From Billgrantia campisalis (GTDB lineage Bacteria > Pseudomonadota > Gammaproteobacteria > Pseudomonadales > Halomonadaceae), in contig NZ_JABFUC010000001.1 in assembly GCF_022341425.1 (NCBI RefSeq), positions 62,001-126,000 on the forward strand: DNA of 64,000 bases, written 5' to 3'. The translations under genes were made by a program, and so were the position numbers. Shown piece by piece: positions 26,433 to 35,512 of this stretch. Numbering within the stretch: the first letter of the stretch is position 1; every line of letters starts with the position of its first letter. A model generated the notes under the pieces. The model did not search any database. It worked only from the letters and a program-made list of their open reading frames with translations, and was not told where the DNA came from.

Positions 26433-27254
26433 TTAGCCCAGCAGCGAGAGCACGCTCTGCGGGGTCTGGTTGGCCTGGGCCAGCATGGAGGTACCGGCCT
26501 GCTGCAGGATATTAGCGCGGGTCATATTGGAGACCTCCACCGCGTAGTCGGCATCCTCGATACGCGAGCGCGCCTCGGTGAGGTTGGTGATATTGGTGGT
26601 CAGGTTCTCCACCACCGAGTCGAAGCGGTTCAGGGTCGCACCCAGGGTCGCCCGCTCATCGTCGACTGTCTGCAGGGCATCATCGATCGCATCGATGGCA
26701 GCTTGAGCAGTGGAAAAGTCATTCACATCAAGCCCATTAACACTAAGCGCTGTCGCATCGACGTTGACGGTGTTGACGGTGATATCATCCACACCGGTAG
26801 TCGTATTGGCGCCAACCTGAATATTCAGGGTCGCACTGGCGTTAAGCAGATCGGTGCCGTTGAAAGTAGTCGCACCAGCAACACGAGTAATTTCTGCAAT
26901 GCGCTCATCAAGCTCCAGCTTGATGGAGGCACGGTCCTCGTCGGAGAGGGTATCGTTGGCGCCCTGCACCGCCAGCTCGCGCATACGCTGCAGGTTGTCG
27001 CTGATCTGGTTCAGGCCGCCTTCCATGGTCTGCACCAGGGAGATGCCGTCGCTGGCATTGCGCTGCGCCTGGCCCATGCCGGTAATCTGGGCGGTCATGC
27101 GGTTGGCGATGGCCTGGCCGGCGGCGTCGTCGGCGGCGCTGTTGATGCGCATACCGGAGGAGAGACGCTCCTGGGCCTTGGCGAGCATGGCCTGAGAGCT
27201 TTTCAGGTTGTTCTGGCCGATCAGAGCGGTGATGTTGGTATTGATCACGGACAT
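26433..27254 (-). CDS. fliC: Flagellin
   Basis: Filament subunit of 273 residues. The N-terminal D0/D1 region has SVINTNITALIGQNNLKSSQ and RLSSGMRINSAADDAAGQAI; the C-terminal region has RIEDADYAVEVSNMTRANIL and ends QSVLSLLG. The centre is very short, so the outer D2/D3 domains of long flagellins are almost absent. Start ATG 27254 is chosen by the conserved MSVINTN beginning; the longer frame to 27338 overlaps the leader. Own sigma-28 promoter upstream, strong terminator downstream. FliS and FliT are encoded 15 kb away. Confidence 0.97.
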   Translation of the reverse strand: MSVINTNITALIGQNNLKSSQAMLAKAQERLSSGMRINSAADDAAGQAIANRMTAQITGMGQAQRNASDGISLVQTMEGGLNQISDNLQRMRELAVQGANDTLSDEDRASIKLELDERIAEITRVAGATTFNGTDLLNASATLNIQVGANTTTGVDDITVNTVNVDATALSVNGLDVNDFSTAQAAIDAIDDALQTVDDERATLGATLNRFDSVVENLTTNITNLTEARSRIEDADYAVEVSNMTRANILQQAGTSMLAQANQTPQSVLSLLG

Positions 27255-27362
27255 GGTGTCATTCCTTCTTGCGTAGGGGGCTCCATTGACGGGCCCACTG
27301 AACCTGGCTTTCGGCCCAGCATCTCGGGCCTGTCTCAACGGCGCCGTTGGCCGTTACCTTCT

Positions 27363-27389
27363 ATAACGGCCATCGAGCGGAAAGCTTTA
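27363..27389 (-). promoter_or_regulatory. Sigma-28 promoter of fliC
   Basis: Minus strand TAAA, 15 bases, GCCGTTAT, about 110 bases before the fliC start codon. Two mismatches in the -10 element. Confidence 0.8.
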
Positions 27390-27447
27390 GGGTAAGATCG
27401 AAAAAATCTCGGATCACCTTGACGCCGGCATACGGCATATAAACGGC

Positions 27448-27476
27448 CTCGCCCCCGGCCAGTGGCCGGGGGCGAG
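27448..27476 (-). terminator. Stem-loop after first fliD
   Basis: A 13-bp perfect stem CTCGCCCCCGGCC/GGCCGGGGGCGAG with a 3-base loop lies 21 bases after the fliD stop. Only a short GTTTA tract follows, so it may be a weak terminator or an mRNA-stabilising hairpin. Confidence 0.6.
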
Positions 27477-27497
27477 CACCGAATAGCGGGCGAGGCA

Positions 27498-28859
27498 TTA
27501 CTTCCGCTGGTTATTCATCTGCGCCAGCATATCCAACTGCTGCCCCAGGTAGGCGCTGGTGGCGTTCATCCGCGCCATCATGCCATCCAACTGGCCGAAC
27601 TGGCGACGGTAGCGTTCGATGGTACGCTCGATACTCTGCTCCATACGCTCGAAGCGAGTTTCCAGGCTTTTGACACGGTTCTCGGACCCTTCGATGGAGC
27701 TCTTGACCAGGCCAGTGTCACCGAGAATCTGCCCCAGAGTGACATCCAGGCGCCCGGCCATGCCACTCTCCTTATCGGCGCCGGCGAAGAAGTCGGCCAG
27801 GGCCTGGGAATTGTTGGCGACGGCGTCATCCAGCTTGGCCTCGTCCAGCTCCAAGCGACCGTTGGGGCGCAGGGAGATACCGAAGTCCAGCAGCATCCTG
27901 AACTCCCCCCCCTCCACAAGGGCGCCCAGATCACGGCTGAGGCGGGTCTCGATGGTGCGCACGGCGCGGTTACCGACCAGTTCACCGGCGGTTTCCGCAT
28001 CGCCGGTTACATTGGTCATGCGCCCCACGGTGGATTTCATCTCGTTATACGCGGAGACGAATTCCTGCACGGCCTCCTTTAGGGTTTCGCTGTCCTGCTC
28101 GACCACTACGGTAGCCGTCTTGCCTTGGGCGGCGCTATCCAGCTCCAAGGTGATACCCTGAATGGCACCTTCCACTCGATTGCTGGCGCTGGTGATAGAG
28201 ATCCCGTTGATCTCCAGCAAGGCATCACGGCCCGCCACTTGACTGTCAGTGTCTTCCACCACACCAACGTTGTCGAAGGTGATACCGGTGATGCTGGCGG
28301 CCTCGCCGGTTTCGGTGGAGTTGAGCACCAGGCGATAGCCGTTCTCGCTGCCATCGTTGATGATCGAGGCGCGCACGCCGCTATCGCCCTGGGCGTTGAT
28401 GGCATCGCGGATATCGACAAGGGTGTCGCCTTCGGCAAGGTTGATCGGGTCGAGCGCCTGCCCGCCAACCTCCAGGGTCACACTGCCACCACCCACCCCC
28501 ACCAAGGGATCATCGCTGCCAGCCACGCCCTCGGTCGCCAGGCTGCCCGCTCTGGCGGTATGGGTCACGCTGACTTCATAGCGCCCGGCGCTGGCTCCGT
28601 CGCCGGCGCTGGCCGTGACGCCTTCACCGCGCACGCTGGTGGAAAGACTGCTGAAAAGCTCAGCATCGTTAAGCTTGGCCACGGCACTCTGGAACTTGTC
28701 CAAGCCGGACTGCAGGCGACCAAAGGCCGAGATCTTGGCCTGCTCCTGGGTCTTCTGAGTCACGATGGGCTGCAACTTCTGACGCTCGGCGGCGTTCAGC
28801 TGATTGAGCAAGCCAGTCAGATCGAGGCCGGAGCCCACCCCTAGGGCTGAGATTGCCAT
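27498..28859 (-). CDS. fliD: Flagellar filament cap protein FliD (copy 1)
   Basis: Cap protein of 453 residues that folds exported flagellin at the filament tip. FliD_N is recognised by AISALGVGSGLDLTGLLNQL (2-21); internal blocks ITSASNRVEGAIQGITLELD and FVSAYNEMKSTVGRMT are typical; the helical end has RFERMEQSIERTIERYRRQF and MMARMNATSAYLGQQLDML. Start ATG 28859 is chosen by the FliD beginning. Own sigma-28 promoter about 50 bases upstream. A second, diverged fliD follows upstream. Confidence 0.95.
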   Translation of the reverse strand: MAISALGVGSGLDLTGLLNQLNAAERQKLQPIVTQKTQEQAKISAFGRLQSGLDKFQSAVAKLNDAELFSSLSTSVRGEGVTASAGDGASAGRYEVSVTHTARAGSLATEGVAGSDDPLVGVGGGSVTLEVGGQALDPINLAEGDTLVDIRDAINAQGDSGVRASIINDGSENGYRLVLNSTETGEAASITGITFDNVGVVEDTDSQVAGRDALLEINGISITSASNRVEGAIQGITLELDSAAQGKTATVVVEQDSETLKEAVQEFVSAYNEMKSTVGRMTNVTGDAETAGELVGNRAVRTIETRLSRDLGALVEGGEFRMLLDFGISLRPNGRLELDEAKLDDAVANNSQALADFFAGADKESGMAGRLDVTLGQILGDTGLVKSSIEGSENRVKSLETRFERMEQSIERTIERYRRQFGQLDGMMARMNATSAYLGQQLDMLAQMNNQRK

Positions 28860-28907
28860 ACGATTTCTCCATGCTTGCCGCATGACATAGGTGCGGCTCT
28901 GCTAAGT

Positions 28908-28934
28908 CTATCGACCCTACACGGAAAAACTTTA
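28908..28934 (-). promoter_or_regulatory. Sigma-28 promoter of fliD copy 1
   Basis: Minus strand TAAA, 15 bases, GTCGATAG. Two mismatches in the -10 element. Confidence 0.75.
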
Positions 28935-29008
28935 GCTCCAAGCAAACAGGCCAGGAATTCCCGTGACTGGCGGCTCACCGGCGCCATGCCATCGGCAGCG
29001 GCACCACA

Positions 29009-30376
29009 TTACCCCATGCTATCACCTCCAGCTGACCCTCCGAGCTGGCTAAGTTGCTGAGTGAGAAAGGCACTGGTCTGGTTCATCTCGGCCATCATGC
29101 TATCAAGCTGGCCGAACTGGGTGCGGTAGCGGTCGATGGTCTGCTCGATCCGCTGCTCGGTCAGCTCATAGCGGTCATTGAGGCTATCGATACGGTTCTC
29201 TGCGCCGCTGATGGAGCGCTCCAGGGCACCGTTCTGGTCCAGCAGTTGCCCGGCGGTGACACTCAGGCGACCCGCCAGGCCGCCTTCCTCGCTATCGCCG
29301 GTAAAGAAACCGGCCACCGAGTCGGGGTCGTCGGCCAACGCGGTATCGAGCTGCTCAGCGTCAAGATTCAGGGTGCCATCCACCGCCAGGGAGAGGCCCA
29401 TGTCGGAAAGCAGATGCTGCTCGCCATCCACGCTCACCCCGGCCGCCAGGTCGCTGCGCAGGCTGGACTCGAGCATGCGCACGGCGCTGTCGCCGATCAG
29501 CGCGCCGGGCTCACCCTCTGCCCCGTTGAAGGCCGTCAGGCGCCCAGTGGTATCTCTTAGCTCGTTATAGGCGTCCACAAAATCTGTCACGGCCTCGTGG
29601 ATGCTGTCGTCATCACGGGTCACAGTGACCGTGCTGCTGCCTTGCTGCTGAAGGTCCAGCGTTACCCCCTGGATCGCACCCTCCACCTGGTTGGTCGTGC
29701 TGGTGATGGCAATGCCGTTGACCTCCAGGTTGGCATCCTGACCGGCCTGGGTGACGGTAGCATCGCTCAGGGTGGCTTGATCGGCGACGGCGTCAAAGTT
29801 GGTGCCAGTGATACTGGCCTGCTCGCCGGTTTCCTCCGACATCAGCGCCAGCCGGTAGCCCTCGCCATCGTTGATGACGGAGGCGCTCACCGCCGCCTCT
29901 GGATCGGCGTTCACCGCATCGCGGATGTCCTCAAGGGTGCTGTCGGCGGCGATGTTGACTGTGGTGTTGAGTGCGGCGTCCTCGAAGGTGAGGTCGAGGT
30001 CGGTGGCGCCGCTGCTGATCTCGGCGCTGGGGTCGTCCACTCGCTGAGTGGCCAGGCTGCCGGCAGCGGCCAGTTGATCGACCGTGACACCGTACTCCCC
30101 CGGGGCCGCCTCATTGTCGGCCGCTGCTTGCACGGCGCTTCCGGTCACTTCGGCATTGCGCCCCTCGAATAGCGAGGGGTCGTTGAGCCTGTTCGCCGCA
30201 CTCTCAAAACCGGACAGGGCTCCCTGGGTTTCCCCGTAGGCGGATATCTGCACCTGCTGTTCTTGACGCTGCTGTTCGATCGGCTCGAGTTTGGCGCGCT
30301 CAGCCTGCTGGAGCTGGCCAAGCAGGCCGTTGAGGTCGAGGCCGGAGCCGATGCCGAGGGAGGTGATGCTAGCCAT
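29009..30376 (-). CDS. fliD: Flagellar filament cap protein FliD (copy 2)
   Basis: Second cap protein, 455 residues, in tandem with copy 1. Starts MASITSLGIGSGLDLNGLLG; internal ITSTTNQVEGAIQGVTLDLQ and FVDAYNELRDTTGRLT; ends with the heptad-rich RYELTEQRIEQTIDRYRTQF and MMAEMNQTSAFLTQQLSQL. The two copies are clearly paralogous but differ strongly in the middle and are acidic and Asp/Ala-rich here, so this is not a recent duplication. Start ATG 30376 by homology. Own sigma-28 promoter. Confidence 0.94.
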   Translation of the reverse strand: MASITSLGIGSGLDLNGLLGQLQQAERAKLEPIEQQRQEQQVQISAYGETQGALSGFESAANRLNDPSLFEGRNAEVTGSAVQAAADNEAAPGEYGVTVDQLAAAGSLATQRVDDPSAEISSGATDLDLTFEDAALNTTVNIAADSTLEDIRDAVNADPEAAVSASVINDGEGYRLALMSEETGEQASITGTNFDAVADQATLSDATVTQAGQDANLEVNGIAITSTTNQVEGAIQGVTLDLQQQGSSTVTVTRDDDSIHEAVTDFVDAYNELRDTTGRLTAFNGAEGEPGALIGDSAVRMLESSLRSDLAAGVSVDGEQHLLSDMGLSLAVDGTLNLDAEQLDTALADDPDSVAGFFTGDSEEGGLAGRLSVTAGQLLDQNGALERSISGAENRIDSLNDRYELTEQRIEQTIDRYRTQFGQLDSMMAEMNQTSAFLTQQLSQLGGSAGGDSMG

Positions 30377-30420
30377 AAAAACTGCCTGTGGCCGGTGAGT
30401 TTGGTCGCTCGCTCTACCAC

Positions 30421-30447
30421 ACATCGGCGGATGAGTGCGGGACTTTA
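30421..30447 (-). promoter_or_regulatory. Sigma-28 promoter of fliD copy 2
   Basis: Minus strand TAAA, 15 bases, GCCGATGT, 45 bases before the fliD start codon. Confidence 0.8.
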
Positions 30448-30586
30448 GGGCTCAAGCTTTTCCACCTCGAACGCCACGATCTGGCGCTGCTGGAGGGAGC
30501 ACTCTACGCCGACCAGGTGGATCGGCTTGCCCATGCATCGAAGGCGACAGCACCATGCTCCGTCGCCTCTGCGGATCACCCAGCGT

Positions 30587-30623
30587 GAATCGCCCCGGGT
30601 GTCTAGAATACCCGGGGCGATTC
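30587..30623. terminator. Perfect inverted repeat after chemoreceptor gene
   Basis: Fourteen-bp arms GAATCGCCCCGGGT/ACCCGGGGCGATTC with a 9-base loop, 34 bases downstream of the receptor stop. No T tract, but the strong stem could end transcription. The rest of the gap 30448-30657 holds no gene. Confidence 0.55.
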
Positions 30624-30657
30624 ATCACGCCACTCTGCGATAAGCTTTCTATTTGCC

Positions 30658-32532
30658 TCAGGCCGGCTGAGTCTCGCGATTGTGGTGGGGCAGACGCTGG
30701 AGGTCTGAAGTTGCAGTCGTCGCAGTCCTGTCGCTGAGGGTAAAGCCACCCACCGCTTCGGCGAGCCGCTCGGCCTGGTCCTTGAGCTGTTCGGCGGCGG
30801 CGGTACTCTCTTCCACCAGGGCGGCGTTCTGCTGGGTCACGCGGTCCAACTCGGCCACCGCCAGGTTGACCTGGCCGATGCCATCGCTCTGCTCGCCGGT
30901 GGCGGCGCTGATCTCGCCGAGTACGTCGGCCACGCGATTGACGCGCTCCACCAGGCTCTGCAGGGTCTCGCCGGTCTTATGCACCAGGGTGGTACCGGCC
31001 TCGACCTTGGCTTCAGAGCGGTCGATCAGCTCGCGGATCTCCCGCGAGGCATCGGCGGAGCGGGTGGCCAGCTGGCGCACCTCGTTGGCCACCACGGCAA
31101 AGCCTCTGCCCTGCTCACCGGCCCGGGCAGCCTCCACCGAGGCGTTGAGCGCCAGCAGGTTGGTCTGGAACGCGATGCCGTCCATGACCTTGACGATGGC
31201 GGCGATCTGCCCGGAGGCGTCACGGATCTCATCCATGGTGCTGACCACCTGCCGCATTTCCTCGCCGCTCTGGGAAGCCACCTCTGCAGCGGACTGGGAG
31301 AGGCCGTTGGCCTCGCGGGCGGATTCGGCGGTATGCCCCACGGTGCTGCTGATCTGCTCTACGGAGGCGGAGGTCTCTTGCAGGCTGGAGGCGGCATTCT
31401 CGGTGCGCCGCGAGAGATCCTGGTTACCCAGGGTGATCTCACCGGAGGCCAGGCGGACCTGTTCACTGCTGTCGCGGATGGTGCGCATCACGCCCTCCAT
31501 GCGCGACACGAACTGGTTGAAGGCGGTGGCGATCTGGGCCACTTCGTCGCTGCCACCTTCCGGCAGGCGGCGAGTGAGATCGCCTTCTCCGCTGGCGATG
31601 TCGACCATGGCATCACGCGCCGTCTTGAGGCGGCGGAACATCACGCGCAGCAGGGCGCCAAGCACCAGTGCCGCTGCGCCGGCTACGACCAGCAGCGTCA
31701 CCGCCGAGGTGCCCAGTACGGCGCGCAGCCCGGCGGTGGCCTCCGCATCGTCCAGCGCCACCACCAGCTGCCAGTCGGTGCCGGCAATAGCGGCGCTGCG
31801 CAGGCGCTTGGCATCGCCCGCCAAGGCCACGGGCATGGGTTGGCTGGCGCCAGCCAGCTCAGCAAGGCGCGCGGCATCCAGCGATGGCGCCAGCTCAGTG
31901 GTGGAGGCCAGGCTCATGTTCGGGTCGGGATGGGCCACCAGGGCGCCGTCCGCGGTGGCAAGAAAGGCAAGACTCGACGGCGTGGGCGCAATCTCGGTCA
32001 CGATATCGATAACGTCGGTGATGACGATATCGCCACCGGCGACGGCACTCAGCTGGCCGTTGCGATAGAAAGGCGTGGCGATGGTGACCACCAGGTTGCC
32101 GGTGTTGGCATCTTCATAGGGAGCGGTGACGATGGTCTGCTCGGCCTCGACGGCGGCCCGGTACCAGGGGCGCTCGCGGGGGTCGAAGTCATCGCCGGGC
32201 TCCCAGCCGTCGGAAAAGATGGTGCCGCCATCGCGCGGGTCGCCGAGATACACGGCCAGAAATCCGCCCGCCTCGTCAACGAGCAGCAGGTCGTCGAGGG
32301 AGTCGTCGATATTGTCGCCCACGCGCAGCGCCTCCATCATGGCAATGCGCGGGGCAAACCATTCACTGATGGCCTTGGCGTTGCCTTGAGACACGGCGCT
32401 GAGATTGCGCGCTATCTGGTCGTCATTATGGGAACGTACCGTCAGATAGTTGGCCAGCGCATTGGCCAACAGCGCCAGCACGATGACCACCAGGGTGGTC
32501 AGCAGGATACGGAGTCGTAGGGAGGAAAGCAT
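30658..32532 (-). CDS. Methyl-accepting chemotaxis protein with dCache sensor domain
   Basis: Chemoreceptor of 624 residues. Membrane segment (about 8-28), periplasmic double Cache domain (about 30-265), second membrane segment (about 270-295), HAMP, and a signalling domain with [20 protein letters not shown] at the tip. In the distal Cache, DPRERPWY, then PYEDANTG and GGD resemble the ligand pocket signature of amino-acid-binding dCache_1 receptors; amino-acid sensing is therefore plausible but not shown. No NWETF-type tail. Sigma-28 promoter 72 bases upstream. Confidence 0.94.
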   Translation of the reverse strand: MLSSLRLRILLTTLVVIVLALLANALANYLTVRSHNDDQIARNLSAVSQGNAKAISEWFAPRIAMMEALRVGDNIDDSLDDLLLVDEAGGFLAVYLGDPRDGGTIFSDGWEPGDDFDPRERPWYRAAVEAEQTIVTAPYEDANTGNLVVTIATPFYRNGQLSAVAGGDIVITDVIDIVTEIAPTPSSLAFLATADGALVAHPDPNMSLASTTELAPSLDAARLAELAGASQPMPVALAGDAKRLRSAAIAGTDWQLVVALDDAEATAGLRAVLGTSAVTLLVVAGAAALVLGALLRVMFRRLKTARDAMVDIASGEGDLTRRLPEGGSDEVAQIATAFNQFVSRMEGVMRTIRDSSEQVRLASGEITLGNQDLSRRTENAASSLQETSASVEQISSTVGHTAESAREANGLSQSAAEVASQSGEEMRQVVSTMDEIRDASGQIAAIVKVMDGIAFQTNLLALNASVEAARAGEQGRGFAVVANEVRQLATRSADASREIRELIDRSEAKVEAGTTLVHKTGETLQSLVERVNRVADVLGEISAATGEQSDGIGQVNLAVAELDRVTQQNAALVEESTAAAEQLKDQAERLAEAVGGFTLSDRTATTATSDLQRLPHHNRETQPA

Positions 32533-32604
32533 GGATATCGCTCACGGTCGTTGTCGTCATGGGCAGTGCCGGCACGCGGGTGCCACGTGCGGCGCTTGTG
32601 AGCG

Positions 32605-32631
32605 TTATCGTCCACCGAGGCGGCAACTTGA
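32605..32631 (-). promoter_or_regulatory. Sigma-28 promoter of dCache chemoreceptor
   Basis: Minus strand TCAA, 15 bases, GACGATAA; one mismatch in each element from the FliA consensus. Confidence 0.72.
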
Positions 32632-32706
32632 AGAAAAACTTCCTACTCGATCAGCTTCCGATCAGAGGGCTGGCCTGCCATGCGGCTGAAAAACACATAG
32701 CTCAGA

Positions 32707-35040
32707 TCAAGCCGGCAAGGCATCTTCCTGTCGTGCCAACCCCTGCCATTCGCTGCGCCGCGGCCACTCGGCCAGCCAGGCGGGAAGCGCCGCGGCGGGC
32801 ATGGGGCGGGCGATGCCGAAGCCCTGGGCCAGGCGGCAGCCCAGCTCCAGCAGCTCGGTGGCATGCTCGAGACTTTCCACGCCCTCGGCCAGCAGGTCGC
32901 GGTTAAAGCGCTTAGCCATGTAGATAACGCTCTCGACGATGGCGCGGTCGCTTTCGTCACTGAGCATGTCGCGCACGAAGCTCTTGTCGACCTTGATCAG
33001 ATCCACCGGCAGCTGGCGCAGGTAGGTGAGCGAGGAGAAGCCGGTGCCGAAGTCGTCGATGGCCACTTGCACGCCCATGGCCTGGCAGTGGGAGATCACC
33101 TTCAGAGCCGCGGCGATGTCCTGCATGGCGGCGGTTTCCACCACCTCGAGCTTGAGCCGTGAGGGCCCCACCGCGGGCTTGGTGGCCAGCAGCCCCGAGA
33201 GCCTGGTGACGAAATCGGGCGCAAGCAGGTGGGCGGGACTGATATTGACACTGACCGGGAGATCCCCGCCCTCCCCCTGCCAGCACGCCAGCTGCTCCAG
33301 CACCGTCTTGAGCACCCATTCGCCGAGCACGGCCTCCAGCCAGGTGCCTTCGATCAGCGGCAGGAACTCGGCCGGCGAGAGCAGCCCCTTATCGGGGTGC
33401 TGCCAGCGCACCAGCGCCTCGAAGCCCACCACCGAGGCGGTGGCCATGTCGATCTGCGGCTGGTAGTGCAGGCAGAGTTCATCGCGCTGTATCGCCTGCT
33501 CGATCCGCCGGCGCTGGAGCTGGCAGCGCTGCAGTCGCCGGTCCTGCCCCGGATCGAAACGCGTGAGGGTGTTGCGCCCGTTCTGCTTGGCGCGATACAT
33601 CGCCTGCTGGGCGTGGCGCAGTAGTACATCGGCCTCCACCTCATCCAGGGGAAAGCTCGCCAACCCAAGGCTCGCCGTCACGCTGACCGTGCGCCCGCCC
33701 AGCCGGAAGGGCTGGCGGATCGCCTCGAGCAGCGCCTCGAAAGCCGCATTGTCGGCCGCGTCGTGCATCAGCAGGACGAACTCGTCGCCCCCGGTGCGCA
33801 CGATCAGGTCTTCATGGCCAAGCTGACGGTTGATGCGGCGGGTCAGCGCCAACATCAGACGGTCGGCCAGCACAGTGCCCAGGCGCTCGTTGACGACCTT
33901 GAAGTGGTCCACGTCCAGGGCGCAGACGGTGAGGGTGCCGTCGCGGCGGCTGGCCAGCGCCAGGGCGTCCTCGAGCCGGTGGGCGAGCTGGGCGCGGCGC
34001 GAGGCCCCGCGATATTCGTCGATATAGCGTGGGAGATCGGACTGGCACAGGTCGAGAGGCGTGATCGATTCTTCCGTCGTCTCTGGCTCCGGGTCGACCT
34101 CCACCCGGTTGCGGCCGCGCCGCTTGGCCCGGTAGAGCGCGGCATCGGCGCGTCGGATCAGGTCTCGTGCCGTGTCGCCGGCCTGGTAGGCGGCCAGCCC
34201 GAGGCTGATGGTCACGCCCGGGCCGGGCATGACGGCGGCGGCCACGTCGGCGCGCAGCCGCTCGGCCAGCTGGCAGGCGCCCTCCAGGGGTGTCTCGGGC
34301 AGCAGCAGGGTGAACTCCTCCCCGCCCCAGCGCGCCAGCAGATCGGTCTTGCGCAGGCGTTTCTGCACCAGCTCGGTGAGCGCATGCAGGATCGCATCGC
34401 CGACATCGTGACCGTGATTGTCGTTGACCGCCTTGAAGTGGTCGATATCCAAGAACATCATCGACAGTTCCGCACCGCTCTCCTGCGCCCCCCTGACCGA
34501 GGTGATCAGGGCGCGATCGAAGGTACGGCGGTTGGCGGCGCCGGTGAGATGGTCGCGGCTTGCCTCCTGGGTCAGGGTAAACTCGACCCGCTTGCGCTCG
34601 GCGATGTCGTGGAACACCGACACGTAGTGGCGCACCTGGCCATCATCGCCCTTCACGGCGGTGATCGACTGCCACACCGGGTAGATCTCGCCGTGCTTGT
34701 TGCGATTCCAGATCTCACCCTGCCAGTGGCCCTGCTGGTGCAGCGCGCCCCACAGGCGCGTGTAGAAATCCGGGCCGTGGCGGCCGGACTTGAACATCCG
34801 CGGGGTGTTGCCCAAGACCTCCTCGGCACTGAAACCGGTGATCCGGCTGAACGCCCGGTTGACGCGCCGAATGCGCATACTCCGATCGGTGATGATGGTG
34901 GCCTGACCGGTCTCGAAGGCCGCGGCCATCAGGCGCAGCTGGTCCTTCTGGCTCATCGCCTCGACGTCGATGCTCTGGCCTTCGGCGCGACGCTGCACAG
35001 CCGCTGACTCGCCCTGGTAATCCGCTTGCTCCTTACCCAT
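32707..35040 (-). CDS. PAS-GGDEF-GGDEF-EAL cyclic-di-GMP enzyme
   Basis: Cytoplasmic protein of 777 residues without membrane segments. PAS domain (about 35-150, with FSAEEVLGNTPRMFKSGRH), a first GGDEF domain with RKTD I-site and WGGEEF (about 160-315), a second GGDEF domain with TGGDEF but no I-site (about 350-500), and EAL (about 510-760; FEALVRW, IDDFGTGFSSL, AEGVES). Two GGDEF domains before one EAL is uncommon. The ATG at 35040 is used because AAGGA lies eight bases upstream; the first in-frame ATG at 35094 lacks one. A near-FNR box lies about 150 bases upstream. Confidence 0.92.
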   Translation of the reverse strand: MGKEQADYQGESAAVQRRAEGQSIDVEAMSQKDQLRLMAAAFETGQATIITDRSMRIRRVNRAFSRITGFSAEEVLGNTPRMFKSGRHGPDFYTRLWGALHQQGHWQGEIWNRNKHGEIYPVWQSITAVKGDDGQVRHYVSVFHDIAERKRVEFTLTQEASRDHLTGAANRRTFDRALITSVRGAQESGAELSMMFLDIDHFKAVNDNHGHDVGDAILHALTELVQKRLRKTDLLARWGGEEFTLLLPETPLEGACQLAERLRADVAAAVMPGPGVTISLGLAAYQAGDTARDLIRRADAALYRAKRRGRNRVEVDPEPETTEESITPLDLCQSDLPRYIDEYRGASRRAQLAHRLEDALALASRRDGTLTVCALDVDHFKVVNERLGTVLADRLMLALTRRINRQLGHEDLIVRTGGDEFVLLMHDAADNAAFEALLEAIRQPFRLGGRTVSVTASLGLASFPLDEVEADVLLRHAQQAMYRAKQNGRNTLTRFDPGQDRRLQRCQLQRRRIEQAIQRDELCLHYQPQIDMATASVVGFEALVRWQHPDKGLLSPAEFLPLIEGTWLEAVLGEWVLKTVLEQLACWQGEGGDLPVSVNISPAHLLAPDFVTRLSGLLATKPAVGPSRLKLEVVETAAMQDIAAALKVISHCQAMGVQVAIDDFGTGFSSLTYLRQLPVDLIKVDKSFVRDMLSDESDRAIVESVIYMAKRFNRDLLAEGVESLEHATELLELGCRLAQGFGIARPMPAAALPAWLAEWPRRSEWQGLARQEDALPA

Positions 35041-35512
35041 CACCCGATTCCTTTTCACGACTGATTGCAGCCTCGGCGGTACATCTCCCGACATCTCTGG
35101 CCACCAAGCCTCTCACAAGTAGATAAAGCGATCACCCGACCTTGACCAGGCATCTTTCCATAAAACTTCATAAAGTGTCGTCAATATTGATATATGTCAA
35201 CACTTTGAACCGCTCTGTGTACAGCTATTGTACAGTACGAGCCTCACTATAATTGGTGCCCACGTTTGCTGCAACGTCCCCTTGCAGTGACCTTCACTGA
35301 TCTCGTATCTCCTCACATGCAATGAGAAGCCGACTAAATCGACACAGGCGATCGCATTGTCCAAGTTCGATACAGCTCAAGGGGGCGTGCTGCCGAGGAG
35401 CTATGATCCGGGCGACCAAGCGTGAGGAAGGGGACAGCTGCTGGCGACACGGCCGCAGACAGCGAGTGTGGCCAGCGGATCAGGGAAGCAGGAGCAGCAA
35501 GACGGCGCCCGC
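35041..35512. other. Gene-free regulatory gap
   Basis: About 470 bases without a credible gene, AT-rich between 35100 and 35250. Besides the FNR-like box it shows TTGAC-type hexamers at several spacings on the minus strand, for which no single promoter can be chosen. A short plus-strand reading (35322-35915) is a shadow of the MotB-like gene. Confidence 0.4.
35187..35200. promoter_or_regulatory. Near-consensus FNR/Anr-type box
   Basis: Reads TTGAT-ATAT-GTCAA, one mismatch from the FNR consensus TTGAT-N4-ATCAA. It lies in the 472-base gene-free gap between the PAS-GGDEF-EAL and MotB-like genes. The same gap carries a repeat of TGTACA (35218-35223 and 35229-35234). Either neighbour could be the target; the PAS gene at 35040 is the better placed one. 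Confidence 0.45.

Noticed and set aside
35218..35234. TGTACA repeat as a LexA box
   Set aside because: The CTGT-N8-ACAG spacing is not met.
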